A stretch of 57,160 nt of DNA, from assembly GCA_902799745.1 (NCBI GenBank), contig CADCBQ010000014.1:1-57160 (forward strand), written 5' to 3'. The position numbers were made by a program, and so were the translations under genes. Below, piece after piece: positions 50,053 through 57,160 of the stretch. This DNA is from Fibrobacter succinogenes. Its GTDB lineage: Bacteria; Fibrobacterota; Fibrobacteria; Fibrobacterales; Fibrobacteraceae. Each line of letters begins with the position of its first letter. Position 1 is the first letter of the stretch. The notes under the pieces are model-generated. The model was not told where the DNA came from and searched no databases. It worked only from the letters and a program-made list of their open reading frames with translations.

Positions 50053-50354
50053 AGAATAACAACTCCTACCGCAAAAAGCGATCCAATTAAACATAAAAAT
50101 AATAAAGAAGTAATCTTTTCCAGCCCCAAACACCCCAAACGAGGGTAAAACGCCCTCATTTTCACCCCACACCCCGCCCCGCAGTCCGACTTTTTTTGTA
50201 TACCGCTGGAACGTGGGCGTATTATAACCGTATTCATTTTTCAATTAGCGTGACACACGTCACACTGCAAAGTTTTTTTGAATAAAGTTATTGGATTTTC
50301 ATCAATAAAAAGACATCTTTATACTATAAACAAAATGCAACAAAAGGAGAGATT
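50053..50354. promoter_or_regulatory. Divergent intergenic region with a CRP-like palindrome
   Basis: This region separates the YunG-like gene (minus) from the 97-residue orphan (plus). It contains a GAGGG/CCCTC stem at 50141-50157, a CRP-like palindrome at 50249-50264, and TATACT at 50320-50325 as a -10 candidate for the plus gene. No well-spaced -35 is seen; TTGGAT at 50291 is 23 bases away. The AAAGGAGAG at 50342-50350 is a strong ribosome binding site for the plus gene. Confidence 0.5.
50249..50264. promoter_or_regulatory. CRP/FNR-family-like operator
   Basis: CGTGA-CACACG-TCACA matches the TGTGA-N6-TCACA consensus of CRP-family regulators at nine of ten positions. It lies between divergent genes, about 55 bases upstream of the TATACT of the plus-strand gene. 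Whether Fibrobacter regulators use this consensus is unknown, so the binding call is an inference from sequence only. Confidence 0.4.
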
Positions 50355-50648
50355 ATGCCCAAAAATGTATGGATGATTATCACCATTGATTCTGTCGCCA
50401 ACCCTTCGGCAACAAAGGAAAGACAAGACATTCTCGCGAACCATGGTTTTTCCGAACTTTCGCCCCATCATAACATTAGATTACCAGAATCAACCTACAT
50501 CGGAATCGTTCCTTTTTCAGAAGCCGGGAAAACAAAAGTTGACGAAATATGGGAGGAACTCAAAGCCGCAGATTTAGAACCTCGGCGGATTTTAGGCGGG
50601 ATAATCAAAGATTGGAAAGTTCTCCGAGACAAGAATGATATAGACTAA
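50355..50648 (+). CDS. Small protein of unknown function (97 residues)
   Basis: The strong AAAGGAGAG ribosome binding site supports the start. The protein begins MPKNVWMIITIDSVANPSAT and has a strand-helix-strand pattern with a TYIGIVPF segment and a C-terminal helix-strand (KVDEIWEELKAADLEPRRIL). It has no signal peptide or membrane segment. Size and layout recall ferredoxin-like small proteins, but I do not recognise the family. It lies between the YunG/NACHT genes and the SIR2-HerA pair on the opposite strand and converges on the HerA gene with 15 bases between the stop codons. Confidence 0.65.
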   Translation: MPKNVWMIITIDSVANPSATKERQDILANHGFSELSPHHNIRLPESTYIGIVPFSEAGKTKVDEIWEELKAADLEPRRILGGIIKDWKVLRDKNDID

Positions 50649-50663
50649 AATCAAAAACGTTTG

Positions 50664-52730
50664 TCAGCTTCTTTCAACGAGACCCGTTTTTGCCCCTTGC
50701 CATTCATTTGCCACGGCAGTCCAATCAATAGGCCTTCCATCTTTTCGTGTCCACACATTCCAAAAATCTGGATCATCAGATTGAGGCCGTTGATTCTTGG
50801 GTAAGTACCTCATTTTTACAAACATTGGCAACTCAGAAGCCCATCCCAAAAGAATCGCATTCTGTGATGGCAAAGAAGGCAAATCTCTCAGCAATCCTTT
50901 TTGATTGTCTGGTATTAAGCGCATTACCAGTTCTTGATCTCTATCATTACTAATTCGATGAAGTAAAAAAGTATTACACTGCGATAATACCGTCGGAGAC
51001 AATTCAGAAGGCCTTTGAGAAGAAAGAACCATTCCTAAACCAAACTTGCGACCTTCTCTTGCTATTTTCTCAAAAACTTTACAACACATTTCCGAAGCGG
51101 ATTGATTTTCAGCATCTTCTGTATAACGTTTAACAAAAGTATGGGCTTCTTCCATAACCAAAACAGTTGGTAAACATTTTTCATTCTTTTTACGATATCG
51201 CTGCAAAGCCTCAAATGTCATCCTTGCAATAACTGCAGTCAGAATGTGAATTAATTCAGCAGGAACCAAAGATAAATCAATAATTGTAATAGTTCCATTA
51301 CTAGCGGAATCACCACCTATATAATTATTTAACCAATCATCCAAACGCAAATTATCATAATCCGCTATTGACTTCATTCTGACATCAGACAATAATGTTT
51401 TTATTCGAGTTTCCATTACGCTTATATATTCCGATGTTTTAAGAATTTCAGCATTTGCAGAGAGACACTTCAAAAAAGACTCTCCCGAAAATGGGCGTGG
51501 AATATCCGCATCTAATTCTCCAACATCTAAATCAACTCCGCCAAATTCAATATAAGCGTTCTGAAGTATAGTCAATATGTCGTCTATATCTTTATGCGAA
51601 TACGCAAAAATAGGATACCTACATTCAGGACGACTTGTGCGTTCTTCTCTTTTGCGTTCAACCCAGCTATTTATTTCTGCAATACATTTTTTTTGTGATT
51701 CACTAAAAGTTTCTTTTACAACAAAACTCTCGTTCCACTTTAGAAGCAGATCATGAAAATTTTTTGGTTTAGGAAAAGATCCCCAAGGGCTACCACAATT
51801 CTTTTCACATTTGAGTGCAGTAATAATGGTTGAAATATATCTTCTCATCTCAATTTTTTCATCAACAATAGGAGCGTCTATTCCTGAACGAACCGAACGA
51901 AGGGTATTTATCAAAGTTGGTTTTTGAGACTTTCCTGAAGCTTGGGCAAAGGCGCACCACTCATTTGAATTCCAAAACCACAAAGGGACTTTTAATCTGT
52001 TTTCTACCTCAGTCTCATTAACCGAAAAATATCGAACATTATGGTCTTCAGCAAACGCTTTTTTGTATTCTCCATTTGGATCTAAGATAATGAATCTTGC
52101 ATTCGGATTTTCTGATCCAACGTTTTTTTTGGCAGCTTCAAGAGACCATCGAATTAACCCAGCAACAGAACAAGATTTTCCACTGCCAGTATTTCCCAAA
52201 ACAGCCAAATGCCTTCCAAATAATTTATCAGGATCTACAGCAATTTTAGCGGATTCAGCGAAAGGGGAAGAACCTATTTCCACAAATCTATTTTCACCAG
52301 ATTCAATGATGGCCTTTAATTGTTTTTCTGTTGGCAGAAGAACATTATCACCCACAGACGGGAAAGAACTCACCCCCCTCTGAAAAGAGTATGTCGAAGA
52401 TTCTTTTTCCCTCAAAACTCCTAAAGGTTTAACACTCATTTTCCGCATCGGGAAGGGTAAGTCCACTAAACCAAAGTCACCTAGTCCCTGTCTCTTGGGG
52501 TATGGTGATTTTTCTATTGTTATCCATTCAATTTGTCCAACCACATAACCGTCTTCGGTATGAATCAAAACATAACCATTGATTCTTGGAAAAACTCTCG
52601 GTAGTCCAGTACTAAGGGAAACATCCTCTGGAGCATCAATGTTTAATTGAATCTTAATTTCGTCTGGCGATACAAAATCTACTTGACCAACCTCTAGGGA
52701 TTCTTGAAATTCTAAAGGAGAACAACTCAT
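50664..52730 (-). CDS. HerA-type DNA translocase of a SIR2-HerA defence system
   Basis: The 688-residue protein has an N-terminal HAS-barrel-like domain (about 10-110), Walker A GNTGSGKS (179-186), a FIILDPNGEY strand, Walker B VLVMEEAHTF (about 545) and the arginine/sensor segment LSSQRPSELSPTVLSQ. This is the HerA/DUF87 hexameric ATPase fold. An inserted helical region lies at about 270-480. The start codon overlaps the stop of the SIR2 gene by four bases (ATGA). SIR2-HerA pairs are anti-phage systems in which SIR2 degrades NAD+ on infection and HerA assembles the complex. Composition is AT-rich. Confidence 0.88.
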   Translation of the reverse strand: MSCSPLEFQESLEVGQVDFVSPDEIKIQLNIDAPEDVSLSTGLPRVFPRINGYVLIHTEDGYVVGQIEWITIEKSPYPKRQGLGDFGLVDLPFPMRKMSVKPLGVLREKESSTYSFQRGVSSFPSVGDNVLLPTEKQLKAIIESGENRFVEIGSSPFAESAKIAVDPDKLFGRHLAVLGNTGSGKSCSVAGLIRWSLEAAKKNVGSENPNARFIILDPNGEYKKAFAEDHNVRYFSVNETEVENRLKVPLWFWNSNEWCAFAQASGKSQKPTLINTLRSVRSGIDAPIVDEKIEMRRYISTIITALKCEKNCGSPWGSFPKPKNFHDLLLKWNESFVVKETFSESQKKCIAEINSWVERKREERTSRPECRYPIFAYSHKDIDDILTILQNAYIEFGGVDLDVGELDADIPRPFSGESFLKCLSANAEILKTSEYISVMETRIKTLLSDVRMKSIADYDNLRLDDWLNNYIGGDSASNGTITIIDLSLVPAELIHILTAVIARMTFEALQRYRKKNEKCLPTVLVMEEAHTFVKRYTEDAENQSASEMCCKVFEKIAREGRKFGLGMVLSSQRPSELSPTVLSQCNTFLLHRISNDRDQELVMRLIPDNQKGLLRDLPSLPSQNAILLGWASELPMFVKMRYLPKNQRPQSDDPDFWNVWTRKDGRPIDWTAVANEWQGAKTGLVERS

Positions 52731-54160
52731 TCTTCAACCTCGCCAACAGAAGATTCTGCACCATTCTTCAAATTTCCACTATTATTACTTACGTCGGTTG
52801 TATGATTACTAACTAAATGTCTATTTTTTAATATTTCACCAAGTTTATAAGTCGTTTTGTCAATTGCAGACTTTGGCAAATAATTATCAACAAGTTTCTT
52901 CAAATCGCCAAATTCATGACCAAGCAACAAGGAAATCTGACTTTTTCGACCAATTTCATTATATGTGTTGATAATTCTATTTTGAGGGTCTTCAAATGCA
53001 ATAATAACAAGATGAGTAGAAGGAATGGTCAACATATCTTCTATAATCCGGTTTATATGTTCATCTCCAAAACTATATCCATACGTTACCAATGTGCTAT
53101 TTGGTTTACATGTTGCAGCAGCAAAATCTCGGAACAAATCTACATACGGGTACATAGCTGTCTCACGATCTTTCGCTGCATTGGGATATATCATCATCTT
53201 TAAAGCATCGGCACCATACAAGCCGGGAGCCTTCAAATAATCCGCAACATTTTCAGCTCCTAGAGGTAAGCCAATCTTCCGAATAATACTTTGCGTATTC
53301 TTTTCAGATTGGACCTGAATCCAGTCAACAGAGCCATGCAATTTAGTATACCTAGCAACCCCCTCCAAGTATCTTGGTTCACCACGAATTCCTGGAGGAT
53401 TATAATGCATATCTATATTAAGACGAGATGATCTAAAAATCGGATTAAGCCGCCCAACGAAACGATCTAATAAATGAAGTCCAGCTAAATCTGCTCCCTC
53501 TTCAATAATGCGATCATAATTTGTCGTAAATATATTGAGTCTGTCTCGTGTTCCACTTCGGCTAGCAAAGCTCATCAAAAAACTTATCAAATAGTTAAAA
53601 GCGTCTACAGACTTTCCAGCAACAACAATATTCCTTTCGGATGATAAAATTGAGTTAGCGAAGGATTCTAAAGCACTATTAATCTCCTCGCGTAAGTCGT
53701 CTTTACGAGAATCATTTAATATTTCCAAGCCTCTCAAAAGTTCATTAGCGAATCTTATATAATCTTCAATGTTCGGTTTATCACGGCCTGCTGCCGATGC
53801 GTAAGATTGTATTTGAGCGTCAAAAATATCCTTACAGTTTTTAAATCCATCAAAATTCATGCCAGTCGCAGAACCAGCTTCTGCTATAAAAGAAACTGAA
53901 GTCGTCAATCCAGAACCAATCAATAAAGATAAATGCTCCGATTGAAACAATGCCGTAAGCCAAGGTTCAACGCGACTTCTCAAATCATTTATTGTAATAC
54001 AATTTGCACCATCATCATTTTTCTTATACCATGCAGGTGCAGAATCGTCCGCCTTAAAAAATGGGGAATCAGAATCATCCCATATAAGTTTTACAAGGTC
54101 ATCATCATCGCGAATTTTAATAAGATTTTCTTTTTTCCAATTATTTACCAAATTTTCCAT
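52727..54160 (-). CDS. SIR2-family NADase of a SIR2-HerA defence system
   Basis: The 477-residue protein has the SIR2-like nucleotide-binding motif LLIGSGLTTSV (79-89), FTTNYD (211-216), the active-site KLHGS with His275, and GYSFGDEHIN (361-370). These are the hallmarks of defence SIR2 NADases. The C-terminal 50 residues are polar and may bind HerA. An AAAGGAT site lies just before ATG at 54160. It overlaps the HerA gene by four bases. It likely acts in the cytoplasm by NAD+ depletion during infection (known for the family). The gene pair is more AT-rich than the adjacent GAF-HlyD gene, which indicates insertion into a GC-rich locus. Confidence 0.88.
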   Translation of the reverse strand: MENLVNNWKKENLIKIRDDDDLVKLIWDDSDSPFFKADDSAPAWYKKNDDGANCITINDLRSRVEPWLTALFQSEHLSLLIGSGLTTSVSFIAEAGSATGMNFDGFKNCKDIFDAQIQSYASAAGRDKPNIEDYIRFANELLRGLEILNDSRKDDLREEINSALESFANSILSSERNIVVAGKSVDAFNYLISFLMSFASRSGTRDRLNIFTTNYDRIIEEGADLAGLHLLDRFVGRLNPIFRSSRLNIDMHYNPPGIRGEPRYLEGVARYTKLHGSVDWIQVQSEKNTQSIIRKIGLPLGAENVADYLKAPGLYGADALKMMIYPNAAKDRETAMYPYVDLFRDFAAATCKPNSTLVTYGYSFGDEHINRIIEDMLTIPSTHLVIIAFEDPQNRIINTYNEIGRKSQISLLLGHEFGDLKKLVDNYLPKSAIDKTTYKLGEILKNRHLVSNHTTDVSNNSGNLKNGAESSVGEVEE

Positions 54161-54309
54161 TTTTTATCCTTTTTTTACACAACCTTTATAATCATCCTTA
54201 AAAAAATAATATTTATGGACAATCAAAGTATTTTTTTATTAAACAATAAATCTATTATGGTTGCTTTTACTATTATTTCCACCCAAACCACACCCTAACC
54301 GACAGTCCA
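54161..54309. promoter_or_regulatory. AT-rich divergent intergenic region
   Basis: These 149 bases lie between the SIR2 gene (minus) and the GAF-HlyD gene (plus) and are strongly AT-rich up to about 54290. They must hold promoters for both, but several A/T runs make any -10 box ambiguous. Composition switches abruptly to GC-rich just before the GAF-HlyD start, which lacks a visible Shine-Dalgarno sequence. This is probably the insertion boundary of the defence pair. Confidence 0.45.
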
Positions 54310-55761
54310 ATGACCGCACAGAACCAGGAAAAGCCGCAGTTCGACCAGGGCGCCATCATCAAGGCGCTGCAGAACGCCCTGCGTACCACCAGTTCCAAGA
54401 TCGGGCAGATGAACGAGGTCCTGGACATCGTGCGGGTTGTCGGCGAGGCGAAGACTTTCAAGACGGCGGCACTTGCACTCGCGGGCGAAATCGCCGACCG
54501 CCACCACGCCGAAAGGGTGAGCATCGGCATGGTCAAGCACGACTACGTGGTGCTCGCGGCCATAAGCCACACCGACCATTTCGAGGGCAAGATGCAGGTG
54601 GTGCGCGACCTGGAGTGCGCCATGGAAGAGGCCTACGAACAGGACGCCAGCATAGCCTACCCGCCCCCGGACGGCGGCACCCCGCTCGCCACCCGAATCC
54701 ACGAGTACTACAGCAAGACTTACGGCGTGGGGCACATGCTCTCGGTCCCGGTAAGGCGGGGCGAAGAGACCATCGCGGTAATCACCTGCGAACGCGGGGC
54801 GCACCCCTTCGACGACGAGGAGTCCGCCCAGATCCACCTGGTAGCAACGCTCACTAGCGCAAGGATAGACGAACTCTACCGCAAGAGCGGCTGGTTCGGC
54901 AAGAGGTTCGCCCGTGCCGCGCGGGAGGGGTTAGCCAAGCTGCTGGGCCACGAACACACCTGGGCAAAACTGCTGGGAATCCTGCTTACGGCGTTCGTGC
55001 TTTTCGCGGCACTGGTGCCCATCCCCTACAGGGTAAGCGCCCCGGCCATGCTCAAGACCGACCACATCACCTACCTGAGCGCTCCCTTCGACGGGTTCAT
55101 CCAGAGCGTGAAGGTGAAGCCGGGCGACATCGTGTACAAGGGCGACGAACTCTTGCGACTCGACCAGAAGGAACTCAAGCTAGAAGAGGCCGACCTAATG
55201 GCCCAGGAACAGGACAACCGCCGCGAAATACAGAAGGCCCAAGCAAACAGACAGCTAGCCGACCTGCGCATACAGCAGGCCAAGCTCTTGCAGACACTGG
55301 CGAAATTAAAGACGGTGCGCTACAAGCTCTCTCGCTCGGTGGTGCGTTGCGAATCGGACAGCGCGGTGGTCATCGAGGGCGACCTGCAAAAACGAGTGGG
55401 GTCGCATGTGAACCAGGGCGGCGAGCTGTTCCAGCTGGCATCCATCGAAGAAATCTACATGGAGGCCGATGTGAGCGAACTCGAAGTGAACAACGTGCGG
55501 CTTGGCGGCGAGGGCTTCATGGCCATCAAGAGCCGTCCCGATTACGTGTACAGATTCCGCACCACGCTCATGAACCCGACGGCAAGTGTCAAGGACCAGG
55601 AGAACACCTTCGCCGTGCGCGGCGAGTTCGTGCGGGCGACTCCCCCGTGGTTCCGCCCCGGCATGACAGGTATCGCGAAGATTTTCGCGGGCAAGCGCAC
55701 GCTCTGGTGGATTCTTTCGCACCAGGCAATCGACTACCTTCGCCTGAAGCTCTGGTGGTAA
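54310..55761 (+). CDS. GAF domain - membrane helix - HlyD-like adaptor fusion
   Basis: The 483-residue protein has an N-terminal cytoplasmic GAF-like domain (about 35-190, including HMLSVPVRRGEETIAVITC), a single membrane helix (LLGILLTAFVLFAALVPI, 221-238) and a HlyD-type adaptor. The adaptor has the half motif APFDGFIQSVKVKPGDIVYK, a coiled coil (about 285-345), the second half motif (VVIEGDLQKRVGSHVNQGG) and a beta-barrel. A sensor domain on an adaptor suggests ligand-gated export. Similar fusions occur near M50-HlyD genes in other phyla, from memory. Its GC-rich codon use matches the other secretion genes, from which it is separated by about 26 kb. No ribosome binding site is evident. It ends at the edge of the 43-bp array. 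Confidence 0.85.
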   Translation: MTAQNQEKPQFDQGAIIKALQNALRTTSSKIGQMNEVLDIVRVVGEAKTFKTAALALAGEIADRHHAERVSIGMVKHDYVVLAAISHTDHFEGKMQVVRDLECAMEEAYEQDASIAYPPPDGGTPLATRIHEYYSKTYGVGHMLSVPVRRGEETIAVITCERGAHPFDDEESAQIHLVATLTSARIDELYRKSGWFGKRFARAAREGLAKLLGHEHTWAKLLGILLTAFVLFAALVPIPYRVSAPAMLKTDHITYLSAPFDGFIQSVKVKPGDIVYKGDELLRLDQKELKLEEADLMAQEQDNRREIQKAQANRQLADLRIQQAKLLQTLAKLKTVRYKLSRSVVRCESDSAVVIEGDLQKRVGSHVNQGGELFQLASIEEIYMEADVSELEVNNVRLGGEGFMAIKSRPDYVYRFRTTLMNPTASVKDQENTFAVRGEFVRATPPWFRPGMTGIAKIFAGKRTLWWILSHQAIDYLRLKLWW

Positions 55762-55762
55762 A

Positions 55763-56408
55763 AGGGGGCAAAAGCCCCGAAAAGCAGCAACAAAGTGTGG
55801 TTGGAGGTCCTGCAAAAGTCCAGGCATCAATGTCACCTTGTAAATGCAGCTTCCGCAAAAGTTCAAGTGTCTTTGCATAAGTGATGAAGGTGCTCCGGCA
55901 ATTGTTCAAGCACCTTTGCATAAGTAGTGTTGCCCCTCGGACATTTGCCCGGGCCCCTTTACACAAGAATGCAACACGCCCCGACAAAAGTCCAAGCACC
56001 TTCTTCACCTTGTAAAAGCATCTCCCGCAAAAGTTCTAGCACCTTTGCACAAGTGGTGGAACTGCTCCGGCAAATGCTCAAGTGCCAACGTCACTTTGTA
56101 AAAGCAGCTTCCGCAAATACTCAAGCAAAAAATTCACATTGTAAATGCTGCTCCAGCAAATGCCCCAGCACCATCACCTAAACGGTGAAGGTGCTCGGCC
56201 AAATGTTCAGGCACATTCGTCACCTTGTAAAAGACACTCCGGCAAAAGACCGGGCCGTTTTGCACAAGTGACAAAACCGCCCGGACATTTGCCCTCACTG
56301 CTTTACACAAGTGACATTGTAACAAAAGCAAAAGTTCAAGCAACACCCCCACAATGTAAAAGCCGCTCCCGCAAATGCGGAAGCGACTTTACACAATTGG
56401 TATGCATA
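55763..56408. repeat. Degenerate 43-bp tandem array (about 15 units)
   Basis: Units begin at about 55763, 55807, 55850, 55893, 55935, 55979, 56022, 56065, 56108, 56151, 56194, 56237, 56280, 56323 and 56366. Spacing is almost always exactly 43 bases, although sequence identity is modest. Each unit has a first half like CTCCGGCAAATGTTCAAGCA and a second half either like TTTGCACAAGTGGTGAA or its inverse GTCACCTTGTAAAAGC. In the units at 55935 and 56280 the first half is inverted too (GGACATTTGCCC). A period of 43 is not a multiple of three, so it is non-coding. It fills the gap between the GAF-HlyD gene and the broken frdB. No gene is supported here. Confidence 0.85.
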
Positions 56409-56456
56409 AATCTTGAAAAATGTCCACAAAATTGACAAAGGTATTCCCTTTGAGCA

Positions 56457-56660
56457 GAGAGAGCACATGCCACAGATACCTTCGCGGCAGTCGTGGTCGA
56501 AGGCGAAGCCTTCCTTGCCCTGCTTCATCTGTTCTTCGTTCACGATGTCGAGCATTTCCAGGAAGGACATGTCCGGAGAAACATCGTTGATCTTGACAGT
56601 TTCGAACTGTCCCTTGGTCTTGGCATCCTTCTGACGCCAAATCTTCAAAGTCAAATTCAG
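56457..56660 (-). pseudogene. frdB: Fumarate reductase iron-sulfur subunit, truncated remnant
   Basis: The reading [17 protein letters not shown] through HDCREGICGMCSL is the N-terminal ferredoxin domain of FrdB/SdhB. It has three of the four Cys ligands of the [2Fe-2S] cluster (58, 63 and 66, counted from the CTG). Homology stops at 56457; the frame then reads non-homologous sequence through the 43-bp array to a stop at 56295. The remaining cluster ligands and the 4Fe-4S/3Fe-4S domain are absent, so it cannot encode a working subunit. The likely start is CTG at 56658-56660, overlapping the frdA stop (CTGA where ATGA is usual), or TTG at 56652-56654. It is a remnant or the product of a rearranged assembly. 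Confidence 0.75.
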
Positions 56661-57160
56661 GTAAGAGGTTCCTTGGAAAGTTCCGGTGCGACACCGTCGC
56701 CCTTGTATTCCCAGGCACCCACGTAGCAGAAGTTCTCGTCGTCGCGCTTGGCTTCGCCTTCCGGAGTCTGGCTTTCTTCGCGGAAGTGGCCGCCGCAAGA
56801 TTCCTTGCGGTGCAGGGCGTCGAGAGTGAGGACTTCGGCGAATTCGAGGAAGTCAGCCACGCGGCCGGCGCGTTCGAGGTTCTGGTTGAAGGAACCTTCG
56901 GAACCGAGCACGTTGACGTTTTCCCAGAATTCGGCACGGAGGGCCGGAATCTTCTCGAGGGCGGTCTTCAGGCCGGCCTCGTTACGGGCCATGCCCACGT
57001 ATTCCCACATGATGTTACCGAGTTCACGATGGATATCGTTAACAGTGCGGTGACCCTTGATGGAGAGGAGCTTGTGGATGCGTTCTTCGGTCTGCTTCTT
57101 GCAGTCTTCGAACGCGGCATCGGATTCGGAAACCTTCTCGAGCTTGGTGCCCGCGAAGTA
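56657..57160 (-). CDS. frdA: Fumarate reductase flavoprotein subunit, C-terminal part (runs off the window)
   Basis: The frame is open at the window edge and reads [20 protein letters not shown], then [55 protein letters not shown] and [17 protein letters not shown]. These are the capping-helix and C-terminal segments of bacteroidete/fibrobacter-type FrdA, including the conserved [11 protein letters not shown]. The protein stops at KEPLT. Relatives usually continue 10-20 residues (aromatic-rich, ending near RxYK), so the C-terminus seems shortened and fused directly to frdB. The enzyme reduces fumarate to succinate at the membrane. The paired damage in frdB suggests this copy is non-functional or misassembled. 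Confidence 0.8.
   Translation of the reverse strand, partial: YFAGTKLEKVSESDAAFEDCKKQTEERIHKLLSIKGHRTVNDIHRELGNIMWEYVGMARNEAGLKTALEKIPALRAEFWENVNVLGSEGSFNQNLERAGRVADFLEFAEVLTLDALHRKESCGGHFREESQTPEGEAKRDDENFCYVGAWEYKGDGVAPELSKEPLT

Noticed and set aside
50053..50244. Longer N-terminus of the YunG-like protein
   Set aside because: The extra 64 residues resemble translated intergenic DNA, and a good ribosome binding site precedes the ATG at 50052.
55763..56408. CRISPR array
   Set aside because: There is no invariant repeat with unique spacers; the whole 43-bp unit is moderately conserved and half-units are inverted. No cas genes are seen.
1..57160. tRNA or rRNA genes, insertion-sequence transposases, phage integrase
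   Set aside because: None was recognised on either strand; apart from the repeats there is no direct sign of a conventional mobile element.

Overview
The window looks like a chromosomal stretch of a Fibrobacter (phylum Fibrobacterota). The best clues are two Ser-rich lipoproteins with the Fibrobacter 'major paralogous' (FISUMP) domain, a bacteroidete/fibrobacter-type fumarate reductase fragment, a V-type ATPase fragment and a DUF6261 gene. Base composition is mosaic: secretion genes and the 3' halves of the giant genes are GC-rich, whereas the defence genes and the 5' halves of the giant genes are AT-rich.

Layout. 1-600: 5'-truncated V-type ATPase subunit I cut at a hairpin-rich dispersed repeat. 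668-1441: DUF6261 gene. 1679-21453 (minus strand, very tightly packed): small LEPR-motif protein, FISUMP lipoprotein, 4662-residue LEPR-XLL/RTX giant, membrane M50 protease-HlyD fusion, SecA-like ATPase. 21460-23886 (minus): a candidate two-gene ATPase/nuclease module and a DUF3467 gene upstream of that run. 23982-27762 (plus): coupled operon of lipoprotein, periplasmic adaptor and TolC-like outer-membrane protein. 27773-29648 (minus): Septu-like PtuAB. 29674-47343 (minus): second cassette of FISUMP lipoprotein plus a 5503-residue giant. 47340-50052 (minus): STAND/NACHT NTPase and a YunG-like protein. 50355-50648 (plus): small orphan. 50664-54160 (minus): SIR2-HerA defence pair. 54310-55761 (plus): GAF-membrane-HlyD fusion. 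55763-56408: about fifteen degenerate 43-bp tandem units. 56457-57160: remnants of frdB and frdA.

How it may work together (inference). Both giants and one 141-residue protein begin with the same short motif (ESLEPR.MMDA type). No ABC transporter is present. Instead, the locus encodes a shortened SecA-like motor, an M50 protease fused to an adaptor, a GAF-adaptor fusion, a free adaptor and a TolC-like channel. This suggests a dedicated export route for LEPR-tagged giant calcium-binding surface proteins, each paired with a FISUMP lipoprotein. Defence modules (PtuAB, SIR2-HerA, an Avs-like NTPase and a candidate new ATPase/ExK pair) sit between the secretion genes, giving a combined surface-protein and defence island. 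Its two flanks carry truncated housekeeping genes next to repeats.
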